From Nitrospirales bacterium (lineage in GTDB: Bacteria; Nitrospirota; Nitrospiria; Nitrospirales; UBA8639), in contig JALDRK010000001.1 in NCBI GenBank assembly GCA_031315915.1, forward strand, positions 246,300 to 310,299: DNA of 64,000 bases, in the 5' to 3' direction. The position numbers and the translations under genes were made by a program. The notes under the pieces were generated by a model. The model was not told the DNA's origin. It did not search any database and saw only the letters and a program-made list of their open reading frames with translations. This document shows, one piece after another, positions 19,860-29,188 of this stretch; position 1 is the stretch's first letter; the number at the start of each line of letters is the position of its first letter.

Positions 19860-21038
19860 ATGGTGACCGGTGCGGTGGCCGGAGGAGTTTTCGGCGCTAT
19901 GACTCCTGAAACCGCTCGTCATGTAGAAATTGTCGGTGAACTGTGGATCAGGATGTTACGGATGCTGGTGGTACCCTTGATTGTAGCTTCCATCATCCAG
20001 GGCGTAGGCTCTCTTGGAGACATCCGCCAATTAGGAAAGTTGGGTGGTGTAACCGTGATGTACTACCTGCTGACTTCCGGATTGGCCATAGTGTTGGGAA
20101 TGGTGCTGGTGAGTCTCATCAAACCCGGAGTGGGGACCGACATTTCCGGAGCCATGGCCCCTACCGGAGTTGAGGCCGCAGTCGAAACCGGGTGGATGGA
20201 CCTCCTGAGAGGATTCATCTCTCCCAACCTTTTTGCGTCCGCCGCTCAAGGTGAATTGCTGCCATTAGTCATGTTTTCCTTGGCGTTTGGCGCGGTCCTG
20301 ACGACGGTCGGGGAAACCGGGATATTGGTGCTCAGATTTTTCGAAGGGATATTTGCGGCCATTATGAAGTTGGTGCACCTCGTGATGTGGATCGGTCCTA
20401 TTGGTGTGTTTGGTTTGGTGGCCGGGCGTTTGGCGAGCGCCGGTGGGAGTGAAGGCATCGTCGCCCTTTTGGTAGGATTGGGGTTATTCACCATCACCGT
20501 CCTGATAGGATTAGCAATTCATGCCGGAATCAGCCTCGGTTTGATATTGCATTTGGCCGCTCGACGTCATCCGTGGCAGTACATGAAAGCTCTTGGTACT
20601 GCTCTCACGAGTGCGTTTGCCACGGCCAGCTCCTCTGCAACCTTACCCCTGACTATGGAAGGAGTGGAACGGGCCGGTGTCAGTACCCGGTCAAGCCGGT
20701 TCGTCCTTCCTGTGGGTGCCACGGTCAATATGGATGGCTCGGCTTTGTATGAAGCCGTCGCGGCCGTGTATATTGCCCAAGCCTGGGGCATTGAGTTGGG
20801 TGTTGGCGCGCTCATTGCCCTGTTTGTGGTGGCAACCGTGTCAGCCATTGGCGCTGCAGGCATACCTGAAGCCGGCCTAGTCACCATGGTGGTGGTGTTC
20901 CAGGCTGTTGGGCTTCCGCTTGAGGGGTTGGGACTTCTCTTAGCCATTGACTGGTTAATCGATCGATTCCGGACTGCAGTCAATGTCTGGGGCGATGCCG
21001 TGGGTGCCGCGGTTGTCGATCGGCATGTCGCCGTCTGA
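19860..21038 (+). CDS. Dicarboxylate/amino acid:cation symporter (DAACS family)
   Basis: Sodium/proton-coupled carboxylate or acidic amino-acid transporter (GltP/DctA type), 392 aa with about eight membrane helices and two hairpins. Family marks: SSSATLPLTMEGVE (serine-rich hairpin), NMDGSALYEAVAAVYIAQ (substrate-binding TM7), GAAGIPEAGLV (second hairpin) and DWLIDRFRTAVNVWGDA. The N-terminus is short: the open frame extends upstream to 19791 without a standard start, so the first helix may begin before ATG 19860 or an indel may lie there. argG follows, so aspartate/glutamate uptake for arginine synthesis is possible. Confidence 0.88.
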   Translation: MVTGAVAGGVFGAMTPETARHVEIVGELWIRMLRMLVVPLIVASIIQGVGSLGDIRQLGKLGGVTVMYYLLTSGLAIVLGMVLVSLIKPGVGTDISGAMAPTGVEAAVETGWMDLLRGFISPNLFASAAQGELLPLVMFSLAFGAVLTTVGETGILVLRFFEGIFAAIMKLVHLVMWIGPIGVFGLVAGRLASAGGSEGIVALLVGLGLFTITVLIGLAIHAGISLGLILHLAARRHPWQYMKALGTALTSAFATASSSATLPLTMEGVERAGVSTRSSRFVLPVGATVNMDGSALYEAVAAVYIAQAWGIELGVGALIALFVVATVSAIGAAGIPEAGLVTMVVVFQAVGLPLEGLGLLLAIDWLIDRFRTAVNVWGDAVGAAVVDRHVAV

Positions 21039-21157
21039 CGTCAATATCTTCGTTGCTGTGAGTGGCTGTTCAATGATAGTTAACTTCTTGCCTCGAAACA
21101 GATCATGATGGCAGGCTGTATGACTGACTGTTTGATGTATTGGTAGATGGAGAAACG

Positions 21158-22411
21158 ATGGATTCTAAAATTCCGTATCAAAAAATTGCGTCTCATGAAG
21201 CCCGAAAGGGAACCTTTACCAAGTGCGTATTGCTGTACTCAGGCGGGCTGGATACGTCCATTATGCTCAAATGGATTCAGGAAGCCTATGGATGTTCGAT
21301 CGTCGCCCTCACCGTTGATGTGGGTCAGTTACATGAAGACCTTGAAGCGGTCAAAGCGAAAGCCATCAAGCTTGGCGCCGAGGAAGCCGTCGTCATTGAC
21401 GCCCGGAAGGAGTTCGCGGAAAAACTACTGTCTCGCGCGATTAAGGCCAATGCTGATTACCAGGGAGGCTATCCTCTGTCGACACCTCTCGCGCGCGTCA
21501 CGCTTTCCGAGGTGGCCGTTCGAGTCGCGAAAGAGCGGGGCATCAAGGTCATTGCTCATGGTTCAACGGGAAAAGGAAATGATCAGGTTCGATTTGAAAA
21601 TTACATCACCACATTGGACGCGACGATGAAAGTCATCGCTCCCGTTCGTGAATGGAGCATGGGCCGGGACGAACAGATTGACTATGCCAAACAGCACAAT
21701 ATCCCCATCAAACAAAACAAAGAATATCTCTATTCGCATGATGACAATATGTGGGGCTCTACCAATGAAGGGGGTGACATCGAAGATCCGGGACGGATAC
21801 CTGACTTACGCAAGTTCTTACAGGTCTGCGTTCCTCCAGAACGGGCACCAGACGAACCGGAGATCATTGTCATCGGCTTCCAAGAGGGAATTCCCTGTTC
21901 TGTGAATGGTGAGAACCTGGCTCTGCACCACGTCATCGAAAAAGCCAATGCCGTAGGAGCCCGACACGGGATCGGCATTGTGCATCTCACGGAGGATCGC
22001 TTGGTCGGGTTGAAGGTCCGTGGCGTGTATGAGGCGCCTGGCGCGGAAATCCTCATTAAGGCACATTTTAATCTGGAAAAACTGGTGAACACCCGAGACA
22101 TGAATGAACTCAAAAAAACCATTGACGAAAAGTGGGCTTACACCTGCTATGGAGCCAAATGGTTTGACCCGTCCATGGATGCCATCCATGCCTTTCAGGA
22201 TTCCGCCAATCAGCGTGTGAATGGCACGGTAAAAGTGAAGCTATTCAAAGGCAAAGCGGATGTAGTGGCCATGGAATCGCCGTATTCCTTATTTGATGCC
22301 AACTTGGCCACGTTTAACAAAGATGCGAGCTTTAATCAGAACGCGTCTGCGGGTTTCATTGAGATCTATAATCTGGCGCAAAAGACCTACCGGCGCCTCC
22401 AACCCGAATAG
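21158..22411 (+). CDS. argG: Argininosuccinate synthase
   Basis: Joins citrulline and aspartate with ATP to form argininosuccinate, the penultimate step of arginine synthesis. The ATG at 21158 is preferred (GGAG about 6 bases upstream), giving 417 aa. The P-loop-like pyrophosphatase motif SGGLDTS lies near residue 27. The conserved STGKGNDQVRFE, REWSMGRDEQIDYA and THE-like substrate loop DDNMWGSTNEGGDIEDP identify the long type of ArgG. Stand-alone gene; other arginine genes are not in the window. Confidence 0.96.
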   Translation: MDSKIPYQKIASHEARKGTFTKCVLLYSGGLDTSIMLKWIQEAYGCSIVALTVDVGQLHEDLEAVKAKAIKLGAEEAVVIDARKEFAEKLLSRAIKANADYQGGYPLSTPLARVTLSEVAVRVAKERGIKVIAHGSTGKGNDQVRFENYITTLDATMKVIAPVREWSMGRDEQIDYAKQHNIPIKQNKEYLYSHDDNMWGSTNEGGDIEDPGRIPDLRKFLQVCVPPERAPDEPEIIVIGFQEGIPCSVNGENLALHHVIEKANAVGARHGIGIVHLTEDRLVGLKVRGVYEAPGAEILIKAHFNLEKLVNTRDMNELKKTIDEKWAYTCYGAKWFDPSMDAIHAFQDSANQRVNGTVKVKLFKGKADVVAMESPYSLFDANLATFNKDASFNQNASAGFIEIYNLAQKTYRRLQPE

Positions 22412-22875
22412 GGAGAACTCACTGAATCCTGCAAGAGGACAAAATTTGCAATATGTATAGATGGTCCGTGTCGATGACCACTTTCTCCAATGAAGTTGCG
22501 ACAAAGTTTGCCACACTAGCCACCCACAAGAGTACCAGAATGGGGAAATGAAACCATGAGAATTGAGTCACCATGTGCCAACCAATGTGAACGAGAGAGC
22601 AAAACAAAACCACCTGTACCTCACTGAATCGAGAAATGCTATGGTAGTTATTATGCAGATAGAACGACACAGATGAACTCCATATGCACCCTATTTGATA
22701 TGCTGGAGGGGTATTAGTGTGTACAATCTCCTAAAAGCCGGCATCAAAACCACACCTCGCCTAGCCTCATAATCTTTTGACTCAATACAACAGGGCAGAA
22801 AAATTTTCGCAATGAATACAAATTACGCCCGGGAAGCCTTGTATTACATCACCACGACTCAGGAAGGAGGCACCC
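22412..22875. other. Gene-free region between argG and the small membrane protein
   Basis: About 460 bp, AT-rich, with no convincing ORF, hairpin or repeat on either strand. Confidence 0.5.
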
Positions 22876-23088
22876 ATGGAAATGATAAACTTCGTGATTG
22901 GCATGGCCGCGCTCATCATTGCCATCCTGGCCTTCCAACGAACAGGCGGCATGCAGGACCTACCGAAACAAATGGAAGATCTGAGTGCAAAATTGGAAAG
23001 TTTTATCCGTGGGCAGGACAAATCGGCTTTATCAGAAAAAAACAAACCGCCAGCAGTCCTTCATCCACTCCGGAGAATAAATAGATGA
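22876..23088 (+). CDS. Small single-pass membrane protein (70 aa)
   Basis: Strong ribosome site (AGGAGG) 9 bases before ATG 22876. One N-terminal membrane helix (residues 4-20, INFVIGMAALIIAILAF) is followed by a charged amphipathic helix (QMEDLSAKLESFIRGQDKS). It overlaps the following gene by 4 bp (ATGA at 23085), so the two are translationally coupled. No known family recognised; probably an accessory membrane peptide. Confidence 0.65.
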   Translation: MEMINFVIGMAALIIAILAFQRTGGMQDLPKQMEDLSAKLESFIRGQDKSALSEKNKPPAVLHPLRRINR

Positions 23089-23561
23089 AATCCTTGGTCG
23101 TCTACACGACGGTATTTGCTTTGGGAGTCGGAGTTGGAATAGGAGCACCCACCCTTCTCTCCCGATATGCCCAACCCTATCTCCCCACTTTTCTTCAGCA
23201 ACCCGCTCATCCCCTGGAAGGAACCGTCACCCATAAACAACGGGATCAGGAGCGATTACTCATGACCGTCACCACAGCCCATGGCACCATTTTGGCAACA
23301 TTTAAGAAGCAGGTACCGGAGATCGACCTGCTGGTCGAGGAACGGGATTCGGTCACCTTGGACGTAAGACAATATGAACCTTTTGTGAATGATCCGCCGG
23401 TCCTCAAAGTCGACAAACACACTCTTCAGGAACCGATACCCCTCCCCTCCTTGTCCACTTCGATGGAATCGGCACATCGCCCGGAATCCCCGATGGACTC
23501 AACGCCCCCACCACGAGAGCCATCGATGGAACCTGAAGCCAGCATCCCTTCCCAAAATTAA
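23085..23561 (+). CDS. Hypothetical membrane-anchored protein (158 aa)
   Basis: An N-terminal hydrophobic segment (residues 4-22) acts as anchor or signal. A small beta-rich domain (EGTVTHKQRDQERLLMTVTT through LDVRQYEPFVNDPPVLKV) follows, then a proline/serine-rich tail (from about residue 115). Start codon overlaps the preceding stop. The beta part looks like an OB- or barrel-like domain, but I do not recognise a family. Predicted to face the periplasm. Confidence 0.6.
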   Translation: MKSLVVYTTVFALGVGVGIGAPTLLSRYAQPYLPTFLQQPAHPLEGTVTHKQRDQERLLMTVTTAHGTILATFKKQVPEIDLLVEERDSVTLDVRQYEPFVNDPPVLKVDKHTLQEPIPLPSLSTSMESAHRPESPMDSTPPPREPSMEPEASIPSQN

Positions 23562-23795
23562 TTATTTGCCGGGCCGCCCGGGAAGGAAAAACCAGTCAGC
23601 AAAACGAGAAAACGAATGCATTCTGTGAGGACAGCCAGCAGACGACCGATACAGGAGATCACCCATTAGCCAGTCCCATGCAAACCACAGATGTATCGAC
23701 ACAGATCCTCTTGCTGATCGTTCAGCCTTTGCGCAGATGGAGAAAGTCGCATAAGGACATATTGTTTGTTATCCATTCTTAAGGAGGTCACTTCC

Positions 23796-24629
23796 ATGGA
23801 CATCGTCAATTGGTCCACCACTCTTCAGGAATCGTTTGAATCCAGTTTTAAACTGTTCATGACCTATCTCCCTAAAGGCATTGGAGCCCTCATGTTGTTA
23901 GGGTTGGGCATTCTCTTAGGCAAAATCGTGTCAGCAGGAACAAGCCGTATCCTCAATATGATCGGCGTCGACCGCCTCCTCAGCGGAACCGGTCTTCTTG
24001 CCATGCTCCAAAAAATCGGAAGTAAAAAAACCATTTCACAAATTATTGGACTTCTGGGATTTTGGGTGGTGTTTCTTCTCTTTCTGATCTCCGCCACCGA
24101 AGCCTTGAATCTGGCTCTATTGTCTGAAACTCTGACAGGCCTGGTGCATTATCTTCCCAAGATCGGGATGGCCACTCTGATTCTCGTACTGGGCCTTCTG
24201 GCCACCAACTTCGCACGTGACATTATTTCTGTCGCGTGCGAGTCAAGCGGAATCCGGCAAGGCGCCATTATCGCACAGACGGTCTATATAGCCGCAACGC
24301 TACTGGTACTTGTGACCGCCATCAATGAGCTGGGAATCGACACATCGCTCTTGAACCAAATTATTGTTATCGTCATTGCCGGCCTGATTGCCGGGTCCGC
24401 TTTGTCATTCGGGTTCGGATCACGTTCGGCAGTCAAAAATCTCATCGCGGCCCACTACATTCAACCCATTGTCCGGATCGGGGAAAAAATTCAAGTCGGG
24501 AATTATTTTGGCATCGTCACGGCAGTCACCCCCATGGTCGTGGTCCTGGAAACGGAAAAGGGACGGGTCGTGATTCCAGCCGCACAATTCACCGAAGTTA
24601 CCAGCATCATTAATCCCGTAGAGGCATGA
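23796..24629 (+). CDS. MscS-like protein with conserved TM-helix repeats (cassette A, gene 1)
   Basis: Inner-membrane protein of 277 aa; ATG 23796 follows AAGGAGGT. An N-terminal amphipathic segment and paired glycine-rich helices (LMLLGLGILLGKIVSAG, TLILVLGLLATNFARDI) match the 'conserved TM helix' repeats found before MscS domains. Further helices and a pore-like helix (AGSALSFGFGSRSAVKNLIA) lead into a short beta domain (GEKIQVGNYFGIVTAV, GRVVIPAAQFTE), where the protein stops. The cage domain of MscS is absent. It is followed 4 bp later by an MgtE-N/CBS gene; the same trio recurs on the minus strand at 43.4-46.5 kb. Confidence 0.85.
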   Translation: MDIVNWSTTLQESFESSFKLFMTYLPKGIGALMLLGLGILLGKIVSAGTSRILNMIGVDRLLSGTGLLAMLQKIGSKKTISQIIGLLGFWVVFLLFLISATEALNLALLSETLTGLVHYLPKIGMATLILVLGLLATNFARDIISVACESSGIRQGAIIAQTVYIAATLLVLVTAINELGIDTSLLNQIIVIVIAGLIAGSALSFGFGSRSAVKNLIAAHYIQPIVRIGEKIQVGNYFGIVTAVTPMVVVLETEKGRVVIPAAQFTEVTSIINPVEA

Positions 24630-24633
24630 CGCC

Positions 24634-25497
24634 ATGAAATTAGAACAAGATCTCCGAGCAGCCTTTATTGAGAACCATCCGTTACAAGCGGCTCGGTACC
24701 TGGAGGGGCTGCCCGCCAAAACCACGGGAGACATGCTACAAACCATGGAACCCGAGAACGTCGCACCTATAATGGAGTATTTTCTGCCAGGTGCCGCCGC
24801 GAATGTTCTCAGGCAGTACACGCCGATTATTGGCGCCGAGATTCTGGGGCGGTTATCCACTGGTTCTGCACGGGCAATCCTTCGACAATTTGATCTCCCC
24901 ACACAGAAGAAATTTCTTGAACACCTCCCCTCCCAGACAGCGGCCTTTCTCCGTCGAACCATTCACTTATCGGAACATACTGCCGGGAGTTTGGCCGATC
25001 CTCATGTCCTGACCCTTCCTCCCGACATTACGGTAGGACAGGGCCTACAGCGTATCGCCCAAGTCACCAACCAAGCGATGTATTATTTGTATATTGTGGA
25101 TCATCGGACCATACTCTGCGGAGTAGTTCTCATGAAGGAACTCCTGGCCGCCGAGACAAGCCGTCTCCTTTCCTCCATCATGAATCCTCACGTGAAGAGT
25201 ATCCCCGCTTCTGCCAGTGCTCAGGATAGCCTGTTGCACCCTGCATGGGCACAATATGACAGTCTGCCCGTCATCGATTCCGACAAAACGTTTATTGGCG
25301 CAATTCGACATCGAACCCTGAGGAAATTTCTTCTGTCACAGCATGGCGAATATCAGCCGGCATATCTGTCAGACGCTCTCCTGCAGCTCTGGGAAGCCTA
25401 CTCGCTTTCCGGTATCGGACTGATGACGGCCTTGGGAGATGCGCTGGCTACGACGACACCTCCCGCACCCGCTCGGGAAGAACAGGAAACCCCATGA
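24634..25497 (+). CDS. Soluble MgtE-like protein: MgtE N-domain plus CBS pair, no transmembrane part (cassette A, gene 2)
   Basis: 287 aa comprising the helical MgtE_N superhelix (residues 1-130, repeats such as QAARYLEGLPAKTTGDML) and two CBS motifs (about 130-265). It ends before where the membrane domain of MgtE would start (DALLQLWEAYSLSGIGLMT). In MgtE these domains sense cytosolic Mg2+ and gate the pore. A free-standing copy next to a full MgtE suggests a regulatory partner subunit. It overlaps the following mgtE gene by 4 bp (ATGA), supporting complex formation. Its paralogue is at 44731-45573. Confidence 0.85.
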   Translation: MKLEQDLRAAFIENHPLQAARYLEGLPAKTTGDMLQTMEPENVAPIMEYFLPGAAANVLRQYTPIIGAEILGRLSTGSARAILRQFDLPTQKKFLEHLPSQTAAFLRRTIHLSEHTAGSLADPHVLTLPPDITVGQGLQRIAQVTNQAMYYLYIVDHRTILCGVVLMKELLAAETSRLLSSIMNPHVKSIPASASAQDSLLHPAWAQYDSLPVIDSDKTFIGAIRHRTLRKFLLSQHGEYQPAYLSDALLQLWEAYSLSGIGLMTALGDALATTTPPAPAREEQETP

Positions 25498-26798
25498 ATG
25501 CCCTTGCCCCTACCGATCCCATGCACCAAGCGTTTATCGCCCAGTTCCCGAATGAAGCCGCACGCGTATGTGAGTCATATTCTCCTCAGGAAATCCTAGA
25601 GGTTCTTGGCGGATTACCGGGGAATAGCGTGGCCAAAATTCTTTCGGCCATGGCTCCATCATTGGCCGCCGATCTTCTCGGAGAACTACCGAGTCCATTG
25701 CTTCAGGATTCCCTGCAGCACCTTCAACCCTCTTTGGCCGCCGCCCTCCTGCAGCGACTATCCGAGAAAAACAGTGAAGCCATTCTCCAAGCATTACCCC
25801 AAGCTCTCTCAGCCGATATTGCGCCATTCATGGCCTATCCGGAAGATTCCGTGGGCATGATTATGGATGTACATTTTTTTGCTCTTCCGGAAGACCTCAC
25901 CGTGGAAAAGGCGATCCAGCAAATCCGCACACATACGACCCCACATCTGAATGAAATCTATATCATTAATCGTGAGCAAATCCTCGTGGGAGCGCTTCCG
26001 TTGAGAGACTTGTTTCTCGCTCATCCGCAGAAACAACTTGAAAGCCTCATGAAACGCGAATTACCAACCATTCATCCTCTCGAAAACCAGGAACAGGTGG
26101 TGGAAATTTGCAATGAATGGAAAGTCCTGACGATTCCGGTCACCGATTTGGACGGCCGCTTGCTGGGCATCATCGACAGTCAAGACATTATCCAGGTCGA
26201 AAAAGAAGAAGCCACCATTAGCATGCAGACCATGGTAGGAGCCAGTAAAGACGAGCGAGCCCTCTCTCCACCGATGTTTGCCGTGAGAAAACGCCTGCCC
26301 TGGCTGCAAATCAATCTGCTCACGGCCTTTCTGGCGGCTTTTGTGGTGGGATTATTTGAAGACACCATTGCCCAGTTTACCGCTTTGGCCGTCCTACTTC
26401 CGGTGGTGGCAGGTCAATCAGGCAATACCGGAGCTCAAGCTCTGGCGGTGGTCATGCGGGGCTTGGCCTTGCGAGATATCCGTCCATCACAATGGGTTCG
26501 GGTAAGCTTAAAAGAATCCTATGTCGCCTTGACGAATGGCGTAGCCGTGGCAGCCACGACGTGCACCGCGGTCTATTTCTGGAGTGGATCGGGGGGGTTA
26601 ACCATGGTGATTGGAGTTTCCATGGTGATTTCCATGCTCATGGCAGGATTTTCAGGAGCCATTATTCCCATCATCCTTCGCTCCTTGAAACAGGATCCGG
26701 CGCAATCTTCATCGATCATTTTAACGACTGTCACCGATGTAGCGGGATTTTTCAGTTTTCTTGGCCTAGCTACCATTTTTTCCAGTCTATTGGAGTAA
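25494..26798 (+). CDS. mgtE: MgtE-family Mg2+ channel/transporter (cassette A, gene 3)
   Basis: 434 aa: MgtE_N domain (1-120), CBS pair (about 125-250), connecting helix, then five membrane helices (about 265-432). Pore-region signature LLPVVAGQSGNTGAQALAVV, arginine-rich RGLALRDIRP, LKQDPAQSSSIILTTVTDVA with the conserved Asp of the ion path. In classical MgtE the filter motif reads GGN-x-G; here it is SGNTG in both paralogues, a subfamily variation. Expected to import Mg2+ (possibly other divalent ions) under CBS control. Third gene of the cassette; coupled to the soluble MgtE-like protein. Confidence 0.9.
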   Translation: MNALAPTDPMHQAFIAQFPNEAARVCESYSPQEILEVLGGLPGNSVAKILSAMAPSLAADLLGELPSPLLQDSLQHLQPSLAAALLQRLSEKNSEAILQALPQALSADIAPFMAYPEDSVGMIMDVHFFALPEDLTVEKAIQQIRTHTTPHLNEIYIINREQILVGALPLRDLFLAHPQKQLESLMKRELPTIHPLENQEQVVEICNEWKVLTIPVTDLDGRLLGIIDSQDIIQVEKEEATISMQTMVGASKDERALSPPMFAVRKRLPWLQINLLTAFLAAFVVGLFEDTIAQFTALAVLLPVVAGQSGNTGAQALAVVMRGLALRDIRPSQWVRVSLKESYVALTNGVAVAATTCTAVYFWSGSGGLTMVIGVSMVISMLMAGFSGAIIPIILRSLKQDPAQSSSIILTTVTDVAGFFSFLGLATIFSSLLE

Positions 26799-26955
26799 AT
26801 GCATCTTCCACAAGTCGCTAGGAGGAATGAGGATTCGCAGTCACTGAGTAACCGAAATGACAACCCCCGATGAAAAGATCAGCACCCAACCCAGCCAAAA
26901 CATCCCAAGCAGGAAACCCATTGCCCGAACGCTTTAACAGAGAGAACATGATCTG

Positions 26956-27990
26956 ATGACGCAATCACTTTTGATATGGGTAGGGATATTCGCTTGTCTG
27001 GCAGGTTCGGCACTGTGTTCGGGATTGACTCTCGGATTTTTTAGTCTAGGCCGTGTCCGTCTTCAACTCTTACAACAACAAGGTAATGTCTTTGCTACAA
27101 CTATTTTAAAGATACGTCAGGATGCCAATTTCCTTTTGGCGACACTTCTGTGGAGCAATGTGGCCGTCAACGTGCTCTTGACCCTCCTCTCTGAGAAACA
27201 AATGGTCGGGCTCTTAGCCTTTTTTTTCTCTTTATTTGGAATTACCCTCTTTGGGGAAATTCTTCCCCAAGCCTATTTTTCGAGAAATGCCTTGAGATTA
27301 GCCGCGAAATTCGCACCAATCGTTCACCTCTTGCAGATTATATTTTATCCCGTGGCCAAACCCTCAGCCCTACTCCTGGATCGAATCGTCGGAAAAGAAG
27401 GGGTCACATGGTTTAAAGAACATGAACTCGAAACCTTAATTCACATTCATGCTCAGGCTCCGGAATCCGATATCAGCGGAGTGGAGGGACACGGCGCGTC
27501 AAACTTTTTAAACCTTGACGATATTCCGGCGCTGGAGGAAGGATCTCCATTGCATCCTCAAAGCATCATCCAACTACCGTTGAAAGGGGGATATGTCCAA
27601 TTTCCCCTCACCGCGCCTTCTTCTTCGGACTATTTCATCCAACAAATCCATGCTTCACGTGAAAAATGGGTGGTCATCACCGATGAAAATTATACCCCTC
27701 AGGTGGTCCTGGACGCAGACGGTTTCCTTCGTGAGCTCTTGATCGAAAACACATATAAGCCACTTCGTCATTGTCATCGTCCCATTATCCTGGACCATAC
27801 ACATATTCCCCTCGGAGAACTTCTAACACAATTTAAGGTCAACCCCGAACATGCAGACGATGATGTGATTGACCACGATTTGGTCCTCATTTGGACCCCG
27901 GACCACAAACGTATCATCACGGGCGCCGATATCCTAGGGCGCCTGTTGCGCGGCATTGCCAAACGTAACCCCTTGGTCAATTTCTATTGA
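26956..27990 (+). CDS. CNNM/CorC-type DUF21 and CBS domain membrane protein
   Basis: 344 aa. An N-terminal CNNM/DUF21 transmembrane domain (about 1-150) starts GLTLGFFSLGRVRLQLLQQQGN, the typical 'small loop, E/S-x-x-x-L' opening, and contains FGEILPQAYFSRNALRLA. A CBS-pair-like cytosolic region (about 185-335, LIWTPDHKRIITGADILGRLL) follows. No C-terminal CorC_HlyC domain. CNNM/CorC proteins take part in Mg2+/Co2+ efflux, which fits its place 157 bp after the mgtE cassette and suggests paired Mg2+ uptake and export. Confidence 0.82.
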   Translation: MTQSLLIWVGIFACLAGSALCSGLTLGFFSLGRVRLQLLQQQGNVFATTILKIRQDANFLLATLLWSNVAVNVLLTLLSEKQMVGLLAFFFSLFGITLFGEILPQAYFSRNALRLAAKFAPIVHLLQIIFYPVAKPSALLLDRIVGKEGVTWFKEHELETLIHIHAQAPESDISGVEGHGASNFLNLDDIPALEEGSPLHPQSIIQLPLKGGYVQFPLTAPSSSDYFIQQIHASREKWVVITDENYTPQVVLDADGFLRELLIENTYKPLRHCHRPIILDHTHIPLGELLTQFKVNPEHADDDVIDHDLVLIWTPDHKRIITGADILGRLLRGIAKRNPLVNFY

Positions 27991-28486
27991 ACACTGATTA
28001 AAGACCATGTGGGCGCATCACAACTTGGCATTCACCGTTTTCGGAGGAGACTCGACACAATCATCGATAAGCCAATTATATGGAGGGCGTGGATACGGGA
28101 TGAGTCCTGACTGAAATTTAATCCGAACGACGAAACGCTCCTAAGCAACACATTGCACCTGCTGGATTCGGACACTCATCTATGTTCATGATGAGTAGAG
28201 TAGAGCCATAAGCGTGCCACATAACTGATTAATGCAAGGGATCGTATCCGACCGCATGGGTGAAACGGCATGGCCGGCCGTTTCGGGAGACCAGCGAACT
28301 CAGATTGGTCTCACTCATTGATCAATGGTCAACAAGGAGATTCTCTTTTTCATATCCCAGGGTGCCGGATATCAGGATAGCCCATCAAGTAGTCGAAGAA
28401 ATTCATGAGGAACTCAGGGTAGAATACCATTGAAGCACAAACCGTATATAAGAACCATGCCTGTTTAATCTGATATCGAAGGCCTT
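27991..28486. other. Gene-free region with tandem hairpins
   Basis: About 500 bp with no credible ORF. Its main structure is two adjacent hairpins at 28262-28312. Confidence 0.5.
28262..28312 (+). other. Two adjacent perfect hairpins
   Basis: GAAACGGC (28262-28269) pairs with GCCGTTTC (28277-28284), and three bases on GAGACCA (28287-28293) pairs with TGGTCTC (28306-28312). Neither is followed by a T-tract. Could be a structured leader or small RNA, or a non-canonical terminator after the CNNM gene. Confidence 0.4.
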
Positions 28487-29134
28487 ATGAACATTCATTC
28501 TTTAAAACATACAATCATTTTCAGAATCTTCCTCTTGTCCATTTTGACGGGATGTGCCACATCGAACAATCTGCCGGAACCTGAACATTTCACTGCTATA
28601 GAGCAATTTCTTCTCACCCAAGCCGTAGAATCCAGCCTCAATGCGAACGACGTCCCTCCTCTCCCCTTCCCACAAGGCGAAACCATCACATTGGAAACCA
28701 CCGGTCTCACCGTTGACCAGCGCTTTCTCCTCGGAGCGGTTGGACGGTGGATTGGTGAACAGGGATTCCATATCCAACCCAAAGATCAAAATCCCACCTA
28801 CCGAATTCAAATTCTTATTCAGGCTTTTGGAACTGAGCAAAGTGAAACTTTTTTTGGCATGCCGGAAGTTCAGGGCGGACTCCTCCCTTTCGCCATACCG
28901 GAACTTGCCGTGTATAAGGCCCAATATCAAAAAGGTTATTCCCGTTTTCGTCTTGACTGTTTTGAAACCGCGACCGGAAAATTTATTCGTTCCACACCAT
29001 GGTTTCAGGCATCAACCTATTTTAACGAATATGAAGTGTTATTTTTTATCAGCTTTCACACCACAAATTTGATCGGCCCCTTTGAGGACCAGATCCCCTT
29101 GGAAACAAAGCAGGAAAGCACGATCAATTACTAG
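28487..29134 (+). CDS. Outer-membrane lipoprotein of unknown function (DUF6655-like?)
   Basis: 215 aa. Signal peptide with lipobox LTGC (residues about 19-22: ILLSILTGCATSNN-like context). The mature part has FTAIEQFLLTQAVESSL, TVDQRFLLGAVGRWIGEQG, an IQILIQAFGTEQSETFFGMP strand region and RLDCFETATGKFI, a layout seen in single-domain envelope lipoproteins (DUF6655 type, tentative). First of three envelope genes (lipoprotein, AsmA-like, lipoprotein) on the plus strand, 55 bp before the AsmA-like gene. Confidence 0.75.
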   Translation: MNIHSLKHTIIFRIFLLSILTGCATSNNLPEPEHFTAIEQFLLTQAVESSLNANDVPPLPFPQGETITLETTGLTVDQRFLLGAVGRWIGEQGFHIQPKDQNPTYRIQILIQAFGTEQSETFFGMPEVQGGLLPFAIPELAVYKAQYQKGYSRFRLDCFETATGKFIRSTPWFQASTYFNEYEVLFFISFHTTNLIGPFEDQIPLETKQESTINY

Positions 29135-29188
29135 CATTCGATGTTGCTCATTCATTTCCCTTCAGAGTCATCCCAAGAAGAATGAAAG

